From Paguma larvata (taxonomy: Eukaryota; Chordata; Mammalia; Carnivora; Viverridae): 64,000 bases of DNA. Made by a program: the position numbers and the translations under genes. The notes under the pieces were generated by a model. It worked only from the letters and a program-made list of their open reading frames with translations, ran no database searches and was not told the DNA's origin. Numbering within the stretch: position 1 is the first letter of the stretch; every line of letters begins with the position of its first letter. Location: positions 17,317,370 through 17,381,369 of the forward strand of contig CM057843.1 in the NCBI GenBank assembly GCA_030068075.1, read 5' to 3'. This document shows positions 10,588 to 20,519 of this stretch, one piece after another.

Positions 10588-10809
10588 GGGCGCCTGGGTG
10601 GCTCAGTCGGTTAAGGGGCCGACTTCGGCTCAGGTCATGATCTCACAGTCTGTGAGTTCGAGCCCCGCGTCGGGCTCTGTGCTGATGGCTCGGAGCCTGG
10701 AGCCTGCTTCCGATTCTGTGTCTCCCTCTCTCTCTGACCCTCCCCCACTCATGCTTTGTCTCTCCTGCTCTCAAAAATAAATAAAAACATTAAAAAAAAT
10801 TAAAAAAAA
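10588..10809 (+). mobile_element. CAN-SINE, young-looking
   Basis: Intact copy with a perfect 16-bp TSD AAAGACTATCTCAGAG at 10572-10587 and 10810-10825. It is close to the consensus and a good candidate for insertional polymorphism between felids. Confidence 0.95.
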
Positions 10810-10848
10810 AAAGACTATCTCAGAGGTTCTGAGTTAGGAGCAGGTTTT

Positions 10849-11021
10849 ATGGTTTTCGTCGTTTTTTTAATGTTTATTTATTTTTGAGAGAGAGACAGAA
10901 GCTCTGAAATGGGCTCCATGCTGACAGCAGCAAGCCCGACGCAGGGCTTGAACTCATGAACAGCGAGATCATGACCTGGGTCAAAGTCGGACGCTTAACT
11001 GACCGAGCCACCCAGGCGTCC
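10849..11021 (-). mobile_element. CAN-SINE with internal deletion
   Basis: Minus-strand copy lacking most of the CT-rich block. TSD TAGGAGCAGGTTTT (10835-10848) and TAGGAGCAAGTTTT (11022-11035). Confidence 0.92.
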
Positions 11022-11445
11022 TAGGAGCAAGTTTTCTAAAGGGGAAATTCAGGACAGGAGATTACATGCATATTGATGAAAGGGGCAACTTACAATTGTT
11101 CATGAGGAAAGATGGAGCACGTGTATTGCAAACACATAATGTAACATATGCCCCATCTTCACTTTGGGTTGGAGACTGGACCCCAGAACAAGGCAAAATC
11201 CAGCCCCTGATGTCAGGAGGTTACCTTAGGATAAGGAGGAAGGGGCCAAGTGCATGGTCCGAGAGCTGGTATGAATTGGATGGGGCCTTGAGCCCCCTAT
11301 CTCTGTTAAGGAATGCAGGGCCTTGCTTTTTCATAGCCTGGAACCATATCTGTTGACCTTGAGTCCAGGCTAGCAGATTTGCTAGTGGGGTCTGAAAAGA
11401 CAAAATAGCTATTAAGGAGAAACAGTTCTCTGATAACGAAGTTTT

Positions 11446-11630
11446 ATTTTTTTTTTTTAACACTTACTTATTTTTGAGAGAGAGATAGACCATGAGCAGG
11501 GGAGGGGCAGAGAGAAAGGGAGGCACAGAATCTAAAGCAGGCTCCAGGCTCTGAGCTGTCAGCACAGAGCCCGACACGGGGCTCAAACTCCCGAACCGTG
11601 AGATCGTGACCTGAGCCACCCAAGTGCCCC
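11446..11630 (-). mobile_element. CAN-SINE with head deletion
   Basis: Minus-strand copy whose head jumps from CGTGACCTGA to GCCACCCAAG. About 25 bp between B and A boxes are lost. Confidence 0.9.
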
Positions 11631-12100
11631 TAACAAATAAGCTTTAAATATTTTGCTAGTTTCAGCTTCAGTAACCCTATGAGGCCTGGTTTCAGTTCCC
11701 CCTGAGTTGCGATCATTCCTCAGTCTTGAGGAATCGAGATGATGACCCGTGGCTCTGGCTATTTCCTTATCTCCTCATGTAAATTCTGGGTAAAGAGCCC
11801 TTCTTGCAAATCTTAGCTGTAAGCAAAATTCCTTTGACGATTACCATGCCTGTGTGCAGGACTAAGCAGAAGTTTCTAACCCGCCTGTAAATAATTTGTG
11901 GAAGATAGAGGATGTCGCCTCCTTTCCTTCGAGAGACCGTCTCTTTCCTACTTACTGTGCTCCCGACAGGAGGGCAGTCGTGGTACCCACTGCCCCCACG
12001 ACAGGAACAAGCGTGTGATGCAGGCGGGTCCGTCAGAGAACCGCCAGCTTTAGGGATTCGTTCAGAGCTGGGCCTGTGTCTCCATCTGAGCCACAGAGAC
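11631..12100. other. Unclassified DNA
   Basis: Possibly a continuation of the LTR-like sequence to its left, but no landmark proves it. Short overlapping frames at 11767-12109 on both strands are not supported. Confidence 0.35.
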
Positions 12101-12460
12101 ACCCACTGAGATTTCTCTGCTCGAGTTCAGCAAGAGGGGCTGGTTCTTGCCTGGAGGATCTCAATGTGGGAGAGACGGGCAGTCAGTAGCCACCCAGTCT
12201 GTATACATGCGGGTCATCCACCCTAAGACACGGCAACTGGCCGGTGCACACTGGGACGCATCGTCCAGGGAGAGAGAACAGGGCGGAGGCAGAGGGGAAA
12301 TGGACAGAAGACTGGGGCCTCCGGTCTTCGTGGGGCCCAGCCCAGATCAACCACTGCTTCCTGCTCATGAAAGCCCACAAATCCCCTTTCTGCTTAGGCT
12401 GATTTACTTTACATTCCTGTCACCTGCAGGCAAAAGTGAACCTGGGGGAATTTAACATCA
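12101..12460 (+). mobile_element. Possible MaLR LTR relic
   Basis: The end of this stretch, TTCCTGTCACCTGCAGGCAAAAG, resembles a MaLR-type LTR end. The identity of the remainder is weak. Confidence 0.3.
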
Positions 12461-12897
12461 GGGCTTTTAAGAGGAACTGTCAATAGACCGTACGTATCTA
12501 TAACTGTACCTCTCTCAGTAAATCCCTTCAGAGACACACAGTTTACCTGAGTTGCTAACCGTTTTTTTTTTCTTTCCAACTATTCTCATTCCACATGGGT
12601 TCAAATGACACAGAAGCATTCCCGGGTTTGGTGCATCGTACTTTGTTTCTACCTTTACGGTCATGTAACTAACTGTCATTCATTGAGATTCATGCGGATT
12701 TGTGGCTGGTGCTAAATGGTTCGAGAAAATGGAAGAAAACCCACTATCACCCTTCTCTGCCGTTCTTCCCATGGAATGCCAGCAGCTCTTCCATGTGGAG
12801 GAATATTGACTTGAAGAAGTCCACAGGTCTCAAAGTGGCCCTGTTCAGGGAGGGACCCCCCCCAGCCCTGGGGCCACCTCAAGAGATAGGGTATGTT
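12461..12897. other. Unique DNA
   Basis: Contains a T9 run near 12564 and an 8-base C run near 12857. No repeat or gene recognised. Confidence 0.4.
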
Positions 12898-13102
12898 GGG
12901 GGCACCTGGGTGGCTCAGTCGGTTGAGCGTCCCACTTCAGCTCAGGTCATGATCTCACGGTTAGTGAGTTTGAGCCCCTTGTGGGGCTCTGTGCTGATGG
13001 CTCAGAGCCTGGAGCCTGCTTCACATTCTGTGTCTCCCTCTCTCTCTGCCCCTCCTCACCTCGAGTTTTGTCTTTGTCTCTCTCAAAAATAAATAGACAT
13101 TA
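12898..13102 (+). mobile_element. CAN-SINE, outer of a nested pair
   Basis: Plus-strand copy ending AAATAGACATTA, where the next SINE begins. The host flanks GGTATGTTG (near 12890) and GAGGTATGTTG (near 13335) bracket both SINEs. Confidence 0.9.
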
Positions 13103-13103
13103 T

Positions 13104-13330
13104 GGGGCACCTGGGTGGCTTACTCGGTTCAGCATCTGACTTCAGCTCAGGTCATGATCCCACAGTCCGTGAGTTTGAGCCCCACGTCGGGCTCTGTGCT
13201 GACAGCTCAGAGCCTGGAGCCTGTTTCAGATTCTGTGTCTCCTTCTCTTTCTGCTCTTCCCCCACTCATGCTCTGTCTCTCTCAAGAATAAACATTAAAA
13301 AAAAAAATTTAAAAACCTAAACATTAAAAA
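13104..13330 (+). mobile_element. CAN-SINE inside the preceding SINE's tail
   Basis: Plus-strand copy. After its own tail comes a second CTAAACATTAAAAA tail fragment, which belongs to the outer SINE. This shows tail-into-tail insertion. Confidence 0.9.
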
Positions 13331-13394
13331 GGGAGAGGTATGTTGTGGTTCTGTGCCCCTCTCTCTTGGTCAACCAGGGAAGGTCTTCTTTGAA

Positions 13395-13452
13395 TTACTT
13401 TATATATTGGAATATAGAGTTACTTAATATATTGAAATATAATATATTAAAA
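13395..13452. repeat. AT-rich imperfect duplication
   Basis: Two related ~30-bp units containing TATATTGGAATATA and TATATTGAAATATA. Probably local slippage. Confidence 0.6.
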
Positions 13453-13679
13453 GAGACTGCTGCTGAAAAAAAAAAAGTTGCTTAAGACCCTTTCGGACGG
13501 TAGATCCCAAGTAAATATTTATTGCATGAATAAACCAATGGGTAAGCACTCAAGAACTGAGGTTAGCGTCCACAGCCCAACGTCTTCTGGCCACGTGCCA
13601 GCCGACTGCTGTGGCAACAGGTCTGTCACATGTAGCAGAACAGAGGCTCTGCACCGTGGTGGCTCAGCACGGCGGGCCC

Positions 13680-13850
13680 AGCGCATCCCAGCTCTGCTCG
13701 GAACTAGTTCTCTGACCTTGGACGACAGATGCGAGTATCGTGGCTTCCTCAGCTCTCAAATGTGGGAAGGAAGTAGTCGCTCCCTCGTGAGATGGTTGTA
13801 AGCGCTGAACTCCTGTAAACGTAGGAAGTGTTGACGACAGTGCCAGGCAC
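13680..13850 (+). mobile_element. MIR
   Basis: Core MIR order is visible: CCCAGCTCTGC, a TGACCTTGG-like segment, CTCAGCTCTCAAATGTGGG, a GAGATGGTTGTAAG segment, then CAGTGCCAGGCACA. Strongly decayed. Confidence 0.75.
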
Positions 13851-14799
13851 ACACAGAACCTGAGGGAAATCGGGACCCTCTGTCCGGGGTGGTGGCCAGC
13901 CTCCCCTCCTCCACCGAAAGCCACTCCCCCTACAGAATGTGTTGGAGGAAGGACAGTAAGACCAGGGCGCTGGGAGCACCAGGAGGAATGTCCATCACAC
14001 ACACATCTGCGGTTGTACAGTGTGGGACAGGGTGACTTATGCTGCTGCACACATTTTCCATTAAAAAAAGGAAAAAAAGAAAGAAAGAAAAACTCCAGCT
14101 CCATCCAGAGCGTCTGTCCCCTGGGTTTTGTGCAGAGAATGGCTAGCAATGACTAATCTAATATCAGAGGTAGCTTGACAGCCAAGGACTTAATTTATGA
14201 AGTGTTTAGTACATTCCTGACAAAAATCGGCTCCAAAGTACGGACACTCGTTCATTCAAGCCTTATGGTTCCCAGCTGCAACCCTGCAGCCATCAACGCT
14301 GCTCACTGAGAGGCTGGTGGAGGCTAGGAGTGGATTTCCAGAAACAACTCTTTCTTCAGAGCAAGCCAGAGAACAAGGTTCCCGCAAGCGCCCCAGGGCT
14401 TGGAAGAACCGGGGGACACCGGCAGCCCCCTGGCTGGGGCAGGAGGAAGCCTGAGGATTGGGCCTTGCCTGCGGGAAGGGGTTCACCTTCTCTGGAATTC
14501 AGCGGCTGACAGTGGAGGGCAAGGGGTCCAGGGGTGATTTATTTCTCCCCAGTTTGCAGCTACAACTGCAAAGAGTAGGAATTCAAGGGGTGAATTTGTA
14601 TAACAAAAGGTGTCAACTATTTAACAGGAAGCGGGGAGAAAAAAAGAGTCTGGAAGGCAATTTGGGATGGAGTCTTAGGCTGGGAAGAGGGTGTTTTAGG
14701 GGTTTTACCCGAGTTGAAATAACTGTGGAATGCCTGGTGAATGAATGGGTCGTACAAGTTGCTCTTTGCCGGGAGAATGAAGTATTGCAGAGAGCATAC
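13851..14799. other. Unique DNA with a (GAAA)n tract
   Basis: About 950 bp. A purine-rich (GAAA)n-like run lies near 14065-14092. A 161-residue minus-strand frame (13664-14149) overlaps the MIR and this tract and is not credible. No other repeat recognised. Confidence 0.45.
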
Positions 14800-15185
14800 T
14801 AGCCTGGGTTCATATGGGAAGGTATGAATTCTAGGCTTGTGCATGGCATGTCCCTGTGTCGTGACTTGGGTCAAATTATTTGCCTTCCCTAAGCCTCTGT
14901 TCCCTTAACCATAGAAAGTGTATCCTGGGGCGCCTGGGTGGCTCAGTCGGTTGAGCGGCTGACTTCGGCTCAGGTCATGATCTCACCGTTCTTGAGTTCT
15001 AGCCTCGCGTTGGGCTCTGTACTGATGGCTCAGAGCCTGGAGCCTGCTTCGGATTCTGTGTCTCCCTCTCTGCCTTTCCCCTGCTCACGCTCTGTCTCTA
15101 TGTCTCTCAAAAATAAATAAATGTTAAAAAAATTTTTTTAAGAAGTTAAAAAAAAAGTGTATCCTTATTACATCAAAGGTAATGT
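14800..15185 (+). mobile_element. MIR, split by a SINE
   Basis: MIR text from AGCCTGGGTTCATATGG through GTGACTTGGGTCAAATTATTTG and CCTCTGTTCCC up to 14925, resuming after the SINE. Confidence 0.6.
14926..15153 (+). mobile_element. CAN-SINE, complete
   Basis: Plus-strand copy with perfect 11-bp TSD AAAGTGTATCC at 14915-14925 and 15154-15164. Confidence 0.94.
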
Positions 15186-15688
15186 GTGTAGAAGCACTCG
15201 GTCAACGATGAAGCCAAATGCAAACATTAGGGGGTGGGATGTAGGCAAAGGGCGCCATCCTGTGGCTGTGGGAAGTTCTGTGCCAGCTGATTGCAGAGAC
15301 AGAAGAGCTCAGGGTACAGAAAACACTGGAAACGCTGACCACCACACAGTCCAGGGGAACTCAGGACGTTGCCAGAGGTAGTGTCAGGTTCAAGAATGGT
15401 GGGCCCTAGCTCAAGTTTAAGGAGACGTAAATGAATAGTTTTAATACTGAAACGCAATCTGGCACGTAGCAAGTGGGCATCTAGAAACTCATGGATAGAG
15501 ATGGTGGGAAGTTTGTCAGGTTGTTCTTAAATTCCTTTGTGGCTTTTATCTAGGTGTTTTGGGGGTTTGGTTTTGTTTTGTTTTCCTGACTCCTGCCATA
15601 AAGTTCTGTTGTGTCCTGTTTTTTCCCCCTGGCAGAGATGTTGGTGGTATTTGAGAATTTATGCAAGAATACAAGAAGCATTTAAAAC
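15186..15688. other. Unique DNA
   Basis: Contains a weak CTCF-like string on the minus strand near 15249-15263 (CCACAGGATGGCGCC). No repeat or gene recognised. Confidence 0.4.
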
Positions 15689-15699
15689 AAGAAAGAAAT

Positions 15700-15921
15700 G
15701 GGGTGCTTGGGTGGCTCAGTTGGTGGAGCAACTGACTTCAGCTCAGGTCATGATATCATGGTTCATGAGTTCGAGCTCTGCGTCAGGCTCTGTGTTGACA
15801 GCTAAGAGCCTGGAGCCTCCTTCAGATCCTGTGTCTCCCTCTTTCTCTGCCCCCTCTCTCTCACACTCTCTCTCTCTCTGTCTCTTAAAAATAAATAAAA
15901 ATGTTAAAAAAAAATTTTTTT
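15700..15921 (+). mobile_element. CAN-SINE, complete
   Basis: Plus-strand copy with TSD AAGAAAGA on both sides (15689 onward and 15922 onward). Confidence 0.92.
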
Positions 15922-15933
15922 AAGAAAGAGAAG

Positions 15934-16600
15934 AAAAATGAATGAAAATGTCTTAGTTTGGATTCTACCTAAGTAGAGCCTGAGACAGGATTTGGGTGTC
16001 TGTCATCTGGGAGGTGATTCCAAGAGGCTCCATGTGAATGTGGGGACAGCATGACTGGGAAGGAAGAAAAGCCAAGTACTTGATCAAGTGTGTTGTCATG
16101 GGGAGTAGCCAGGTCTCTCTCCTGTTGGGGGCCTTGGGGTCCTTTTATAAGCTGTGTAAAAGGTCCCTCAGAATTGTCCCTTCAGGAGGTAAGAAGGCCG
16201 GGCTACGCAGCTACCTACAGCAACTTGTCCCTGCTTCAGTGACTGTCCTAAAAATTCACTCCCTGGTGCTTCTGCTCAGCTCCAGCACAGGCTAAGAACT
16301 CTCCAAAGCCCAGATAAAACCCGAAGGCAGAGAGAGGCAGGGTCTTAAAGAAGTTTTTAGGGTATACAAGAGCCATCCACCGAAGACGCAGACGGAGATG
16401 TGGTTCCTTGCAGAGTGGGTCAAGGTCTGTGGGCAGGGCGGCGACAGAGTCTATCACTCAAAGAAAGAATCTGGGGGAAATAGTCTTAAAATTAAATTAT
16501 CAGTAGCACAGAGAACCTCGTAACAGCTGAGCCCATGGAACCTAGAACTAGAAGCTGTGGTTTGAAATACACAACAGATGAATCTTGCTTCACTTTCAGC
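15934..16600. other. Unique DNA
   Basis: About 670 bp with no recognised repeat. Small frames only. Confidence 0.45.
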
Positions 16601-16604
16601 CAAA

Positions 16605-16755
16605 GATATCCTATATCAGAATCCCCTGGAGGGTTCCTCTGAAGACGCAATATTCCTGGGCCCACCCCAGACTTAGCCCAAACCGGATGTGGGAGGTGAG
16701 GCCCTGTGATGCGTAGTTGCACAACAAACACGCCAAGTGATCCTGAAACCAGGAC
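16605..16755. mobile_element. MER5A-like hAT-Charlie MITE
   Basis: Landmarks TATCAGAATCCCCTGGAGGG, CTGGGCCCACCCCAGAC and GTGATCCTGAAACC follow the MER5A layout. Non-autonomous and decayed. Confidence 0.75.
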
Positions 16756-17212
16756 TTTGCCATCTTTAGTCAGCTCCCCCGAAGCCTCCAGGAGCTCGGC
16801 TGTCTCTTGGAGTGTCACCAGAGCAGGGGAAGATGGCGTTTGTCCAGAGGCACAACCTCTGTCTGGGACCTACCCCTAGCAAGGATGCCGGCCCAGGCTG
16901 TCACATCCTCCGGAGGGCCCAGGGCACCTTCCACCAGACAGGCGGCGACGCCCAGAATTCCTGTTCGCACAGCACCTTCAGACTTAGCACATCCCTCAGG
17001 TCTGCCTTCCACCTCCGCAGACCTTGGTTCCTAGTCTGCCCCATCTACGGTCTGCTTCCTTTATCCATCTACCCTGGCTTGGCGGGGAAGAGGCCAGAGA
17101 GATACCCCATGGGGAAGGATCTAGCACCATGTGAAGCAAACACATGGTTTTGTGATTAGAGACACTTCAGAGCCTAGAACTCTTTGGGGTTAAACATCCA
17201 TTCTCCCAAGTC
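16756..17212. other. Unique DNA
   Basis: GC-moderate. Overlapping short frames at 16807-17159 on both strands are without support. Confidence 0.4.
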
Positions 17213-17263
17213 CACCCTCCTGTTCAACGGGTGCTAAATAAATGCTTGGAGAATGAATGAATG
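17213..17263 (+). mobile_element. L2 3' terminus
   Basis: GTGCTAAATAAATGCTTGGAGAATGAATGAATGA is the characteristic L2 end with short ATGA reiteration, described here only by position and its AATGAATGA core. Confidence 0.65.
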
Positions 17264-18710
17264 AGTCTCTCTGCGCCCTCTGCATTTTCTGTCTTACTCT
17301 CTCTTCCTCCTCTCCCCACACTCCCCACCTCCCCTCCCCCATTTCCGTAACATCCATCCTGTTTTCGGACTCCCCCTTTCCCTCTCTTTGTTTTTCTCTA
17401 TATGGCTCTACCATAGACTTCGATGATAAATTGGCGTGTTATTCTCATTCAACATAATTTTCTCTTTCCTCAGTTTACAAAGGACATAAAACATTTACAA
17501 AGACGTTCACAAGGTATAGAAGACTTTTACAAAGACTTTCACAAAGCATATAGGACATTTTATTTGTCTGGAACTAGTCTACGTTGAGGTCTTAGTTCTG
17601 GAAGTGTTTCCTTTGTTATACACGAAGTTCTCAATGTATTCTCCCCCAGTCACTGGACGTTAGTAGTAAAAAAAAAAAAAAATGATTCTGATTCTACTAT
17701 GTGAACACGCATGCACACACACACATACATATCAGAATGTGTCAGGGGTAGTACCGATCTGGGTTTCGGGTTAAGAAACGTGAACACTGGGTCTACCAGC
17801 CTGTTTTTGTTTTTGTCGTTCTCTCCAATTTCGCGGTTAACTGAAGGTGATTAAGTCAAGAGATCAGACCGAAGGGATTTTTGTTCAAACCCAGAAGAAG
17901 CCGATGTTGCTTTTAACTTCTGTGGGGAGGCGGTGCGGGGAGCGGGGGGCATAGGCATCAAGCTTTATTCCACATTACAAGCCTAATCTCCTCTGATAGG
18001 GACCCCGCACTGCGAGGGGAGACTTATCCGTTACTCATGAGATACCGCTGGTCTGGGGTTTGATTTAAAGAATGGAACATCATTTTAGAACCGTCTGTTT
18101 ACAGCCCTTTTTACATAAAAGTCCATAAATTAAGAAGGAGGAAAAGAGGGATCTGGGTGGGGGCGCAAGGGGTGAGTCGCTGTGTCTAAAAGGATCAAGG
18201 CCTGAGTCCTTGATGATTTACAGCTCGTAAAACAGAAAAAACACAGCAGGGAGAGCTTCAGAAGCCTTGCTGGCCCAAGGCCTGTGATGCCAGGCGGCTT
18301 GGAGTGAAGCCGAGGGACTCTTCGGCCTCCAGATGACTCTTCCAGGTCCCTTCTCCCGTTCCAGGGCGAGATCAGTGAGTGCTCCTATTTTAGAGATGGG
18401 GAAAGCTGAGGATTGAGAAGGTACCTGCAGGAGGTCTCCTCGGCTTTAAATTTACGGGCTGAACCTAGCACGTAAAACCACCAGTGCTCTGGTAGCAGGT
18501 GTCTAAGGAGCAGGAAGAGGAATCCCTAGAAGCCGAGAGAGGAAGATCAGAAGTCCTGGAAGCTGATGTGGCCACTTAGAATGGGGAGGTGAATTTCCCT
18601 GGAACAGCTGGAACACCCCGCCCCAGACTTCGACTGCCGTTCAGTCGGCGTGGCTTCCTCCCCTCCGTGCAGAGGCAGGGGAGGGGTGGGGAAGGGAGAG
18701 GGGGGTTCTA
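17264..18710. other. Unique DNA with tandem and CA tracts
   Basis: 1.4 kb without a SINE. It holds a CT-rich block (17280-17400), the ~37-bp imperfect tandem repeat at 17484-17560, an A15 run near 17670, a short (CA)n near 17706-17731, a weak MIR tail around 18385-18445, and a 7-bp stem hairpin at 18194-18214. No gene is evident. Confidence 0.5.
17484..17560. repeat. Imperfect tandem repeat, ~37-bp unit
   Basis: Two units share ATTTACAAAGAC/TTTACAAAGAC, then TTCACAA and TATAGGA-like ends. The second unit is followed by the start of a third. A local duplication, not a known family. Confidence 0.7.
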
Positions 18711-18723
18711 CTGGACAGGCAGG

Positions 18724-18935
18724 CTATTTTTACTATGTTTTAAGTGTTTATTTACTTGAGAGAGAGAGAGCCCAAGCAGGGAAGGGGCAGAGAGAGAGAG
18801 GAGGACAGCAGATCTGAAGCAGGCTACATGCTGACAGCAGCGAGGGCCGAGGTGGGGCTCAAACTCACAACCGTGAGATCATGACCTGAGCCGAACGAAG
18901 TCAGACGCTCAACCGACTGAGCCGCCTGGTTGCCT
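18724..18935 (-). mobile_element. CAN-SINE, complete
   Basis: Minus-strand copy with 13-bp TSD CTGGACAGGCAGG (18711-18723) and CTGGACAAGCAGG (18936-18948). Confidence 0.93.
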
Positions 18936-19069
18936 CTGGACAAGCAGGGATTAGATGTCTATGACACGAGGCCGGAGAACAGGAGACACATTCATGGCCT
19001 GAGGCTTGTCTCTCTTCTCAATGATCAGGGGAAAGGGAAGGGGGATTTTAGTGGAGGTGCAGTGGCCCT

Positions 19070-19288
19070 CATTTTTTTTTTTAAGTTTATTTATTTTGGG
19101 GAGAGAGAGAGCACACGTGCACGCATGAGTTGGAAAGGGGCAGAGAGAGAGGGAGACACAGAATCTCAAGCAGGCTCCAGGTTCTGAGCTGTCAGCACAG
19201 AGCCCAACGCAGGGCTTGAACCCATGAACCATGAGACCATGACCTGAGCCAAAGTCAGATGCTGCACCGACTGAGCCACCCAGGTGAC
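19070..19288 (-). mobile_element. CAN-SINE, complete
   Basis: Minus-strand copy from T-run to GCCACCCAGGTG. Confidence 0.9.
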
Positions 19289-19410
19289 TAGTTCTAGTCT
19301 TGACATGAATGTTCTAGACTATTTCAGCCCTCGAAGCGCCCCCCCTGAGAACACAAATCCATGCAAGCTCGCACTCACCGTTCACATATCCAGGACATGT
19401 GAGCTTTTAT

Positions 19411-19607
19411 AAAAAAAATTTTTTTAAGTGTATTTATTTATTTTGAGAGAGATAGAGACACTGTGAGTGGGGGTGGGGGGGGGAGAGAGAGAGGGAATCC
19501 CAAGCAGGCTCTGCACCACCAGTACAGAGCACAATGCAGGGCTCGAACTCCTGAAACCATGAAATCACGACCTGACAGAACTGAGTGTGTGGGCCACCCT
19601 ACCCCCC
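19411..19607 (-). mobile_element. CAN-SINE, diverged
   Basis: Minus-strand copy with a G-rich insertion in the CT block (GGGGGTGGGGGGGGG) and a deleted head segment after CACGACCTGA. Confidence 0.85.
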
Positions 19608-19721
19608 ATGACACTTCGTACGAAGTAGAAAAAGTCACCCTGGCCAGGAGCCTGGCTACCTCTTCCTCTGTGTGAACACAGTCCATGGCACAGAGCACCG
19701 GGTGTCAAGAACAGTGTGGGA

Positions 19722-19846
19722 TGGGGGCTCCCAGTTGGCTTAGTCGGTTGAGTGTCCAACTCTTGATTTTGGCTCAGGTCATGATCCCAGTGTTGGGGGT
19801 TCAAGTCCTGTATTGAGCTCCATGCTAGGTATGGAGCCTGCTTGGG

Positions 19847-19881
<35 letters not shown>

Positions 19882-19892
19882 GATTTTTAAAA
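19722..19892 (+). mobile_element. CAN-SINE, alternative subfamily
   Basis: The body reads GAGCTCCATGCTAGGTATGGAG then GCTTGGGATATT and a pure (TC)14 run at 19851-19878. This is the layout of older carnivore SINEs rather than the dominant cat form. TSD AAGAACAGTGTGGGA / AAGAATAGTGTGGGA (19707-19721, 19893-19907). Confidence 0.88.
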
Positions 19893-19907
19893 AAGAATAG
19901 TGTGGGA

Positions 19908-20325
19908 CTAATTTTAACCCCAACTCACCCCTCTGCTGGCACCTAATGCAGTGAGATATTGCGCCTTCATGTAAAGACTTGAGCATAATCCAGTTGACCG
20001 GCCTTGTTCTTTTTGACTTCTTTCTGTCTGTCTCCGCTTCCCAGAGGGCCTGGCTGTAACTCGGTCTGAAATATACCCTTGCCCGAAGGCAAGTCCGCTA
20101 TCAAGCTGTCATTCTTAGCATGCCCTAGACCCTCACTGCATGTAGCGGGTGGGGGGGGGTGGGTACCAGGAGAGGGAGAGGAGGTTTCCTAACATTAGAA
20201 AGGCATTCTGTTCCCTGTCCTGCTTCACCGTGAAATCCTCCAGTGTTTATCAGGGCTGGAAGCTCAGGTCCACACGCCTACACATGTGTCCACACCCGCG
20301 GACCAAGAAGTGCATCATTCCCTTC
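19908..20325. other. Unique DNA
   Basis: No recognised repeat. A G-run lies near 20148-20160. Confidence 0.4.
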
Positions 20326-20395
20326 TGCATTCAACAAATCCATATTGAATCCCTGGTACGTAAGCAGTGCGTGGTCCTGGGCACCATGGAAGGAA
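20326..20395 (-). mobile_element. L2/MIR-type 3' fragment
   Basis: CATTCAACAAATCCATATTGA followed by GGTCCTGGGCACC is the reversed end of an ancient L2-type LINE. Confidence 0.5.
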
Positions 20396-20519
20396 TCGGC
20401 GGGCGCTTCATCTCTGGCCCTAGAGCTGACCTCCGGCTTCATGTGATCCTGGTATGGACCGGGGAGAGTTCCCATACCCTAAGCCCCAGGGCACTGCCTT
20501 TCCTGGCATGAACCCCAAA

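Larger units (their letters stand above)
10435..11445 (-). mobile_element. Probable retroviral LTR, split by SINEs
   Basis: With SINEs 10588-10809 and 10849-11021 removed the sequence is continuous. On the minus strand it has CCTCCTGAATAAGGCAAC, an AATAAG-type polyadenylation signal followed by a CT-rich U5-like end. The family was not identified. A 96-residue frame at 11066-11356 is not credible as a gene. Confidence 0.45.

Noticed and set aside
10502..10780. Recurring peptide of the AWVAQSVKRPTSAQVMIS type across many frames
   Set aside because: It is the translation of the CAN-SINE head and body in one frame. It recurs because the SINE recurs, not because a protein family is present.
19851..19878. 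(TC)14 run as an independent microsatellite or GAGA-type site
   Set aside because: It is the CT block of a SINE. Regulatory meaning is not supported.
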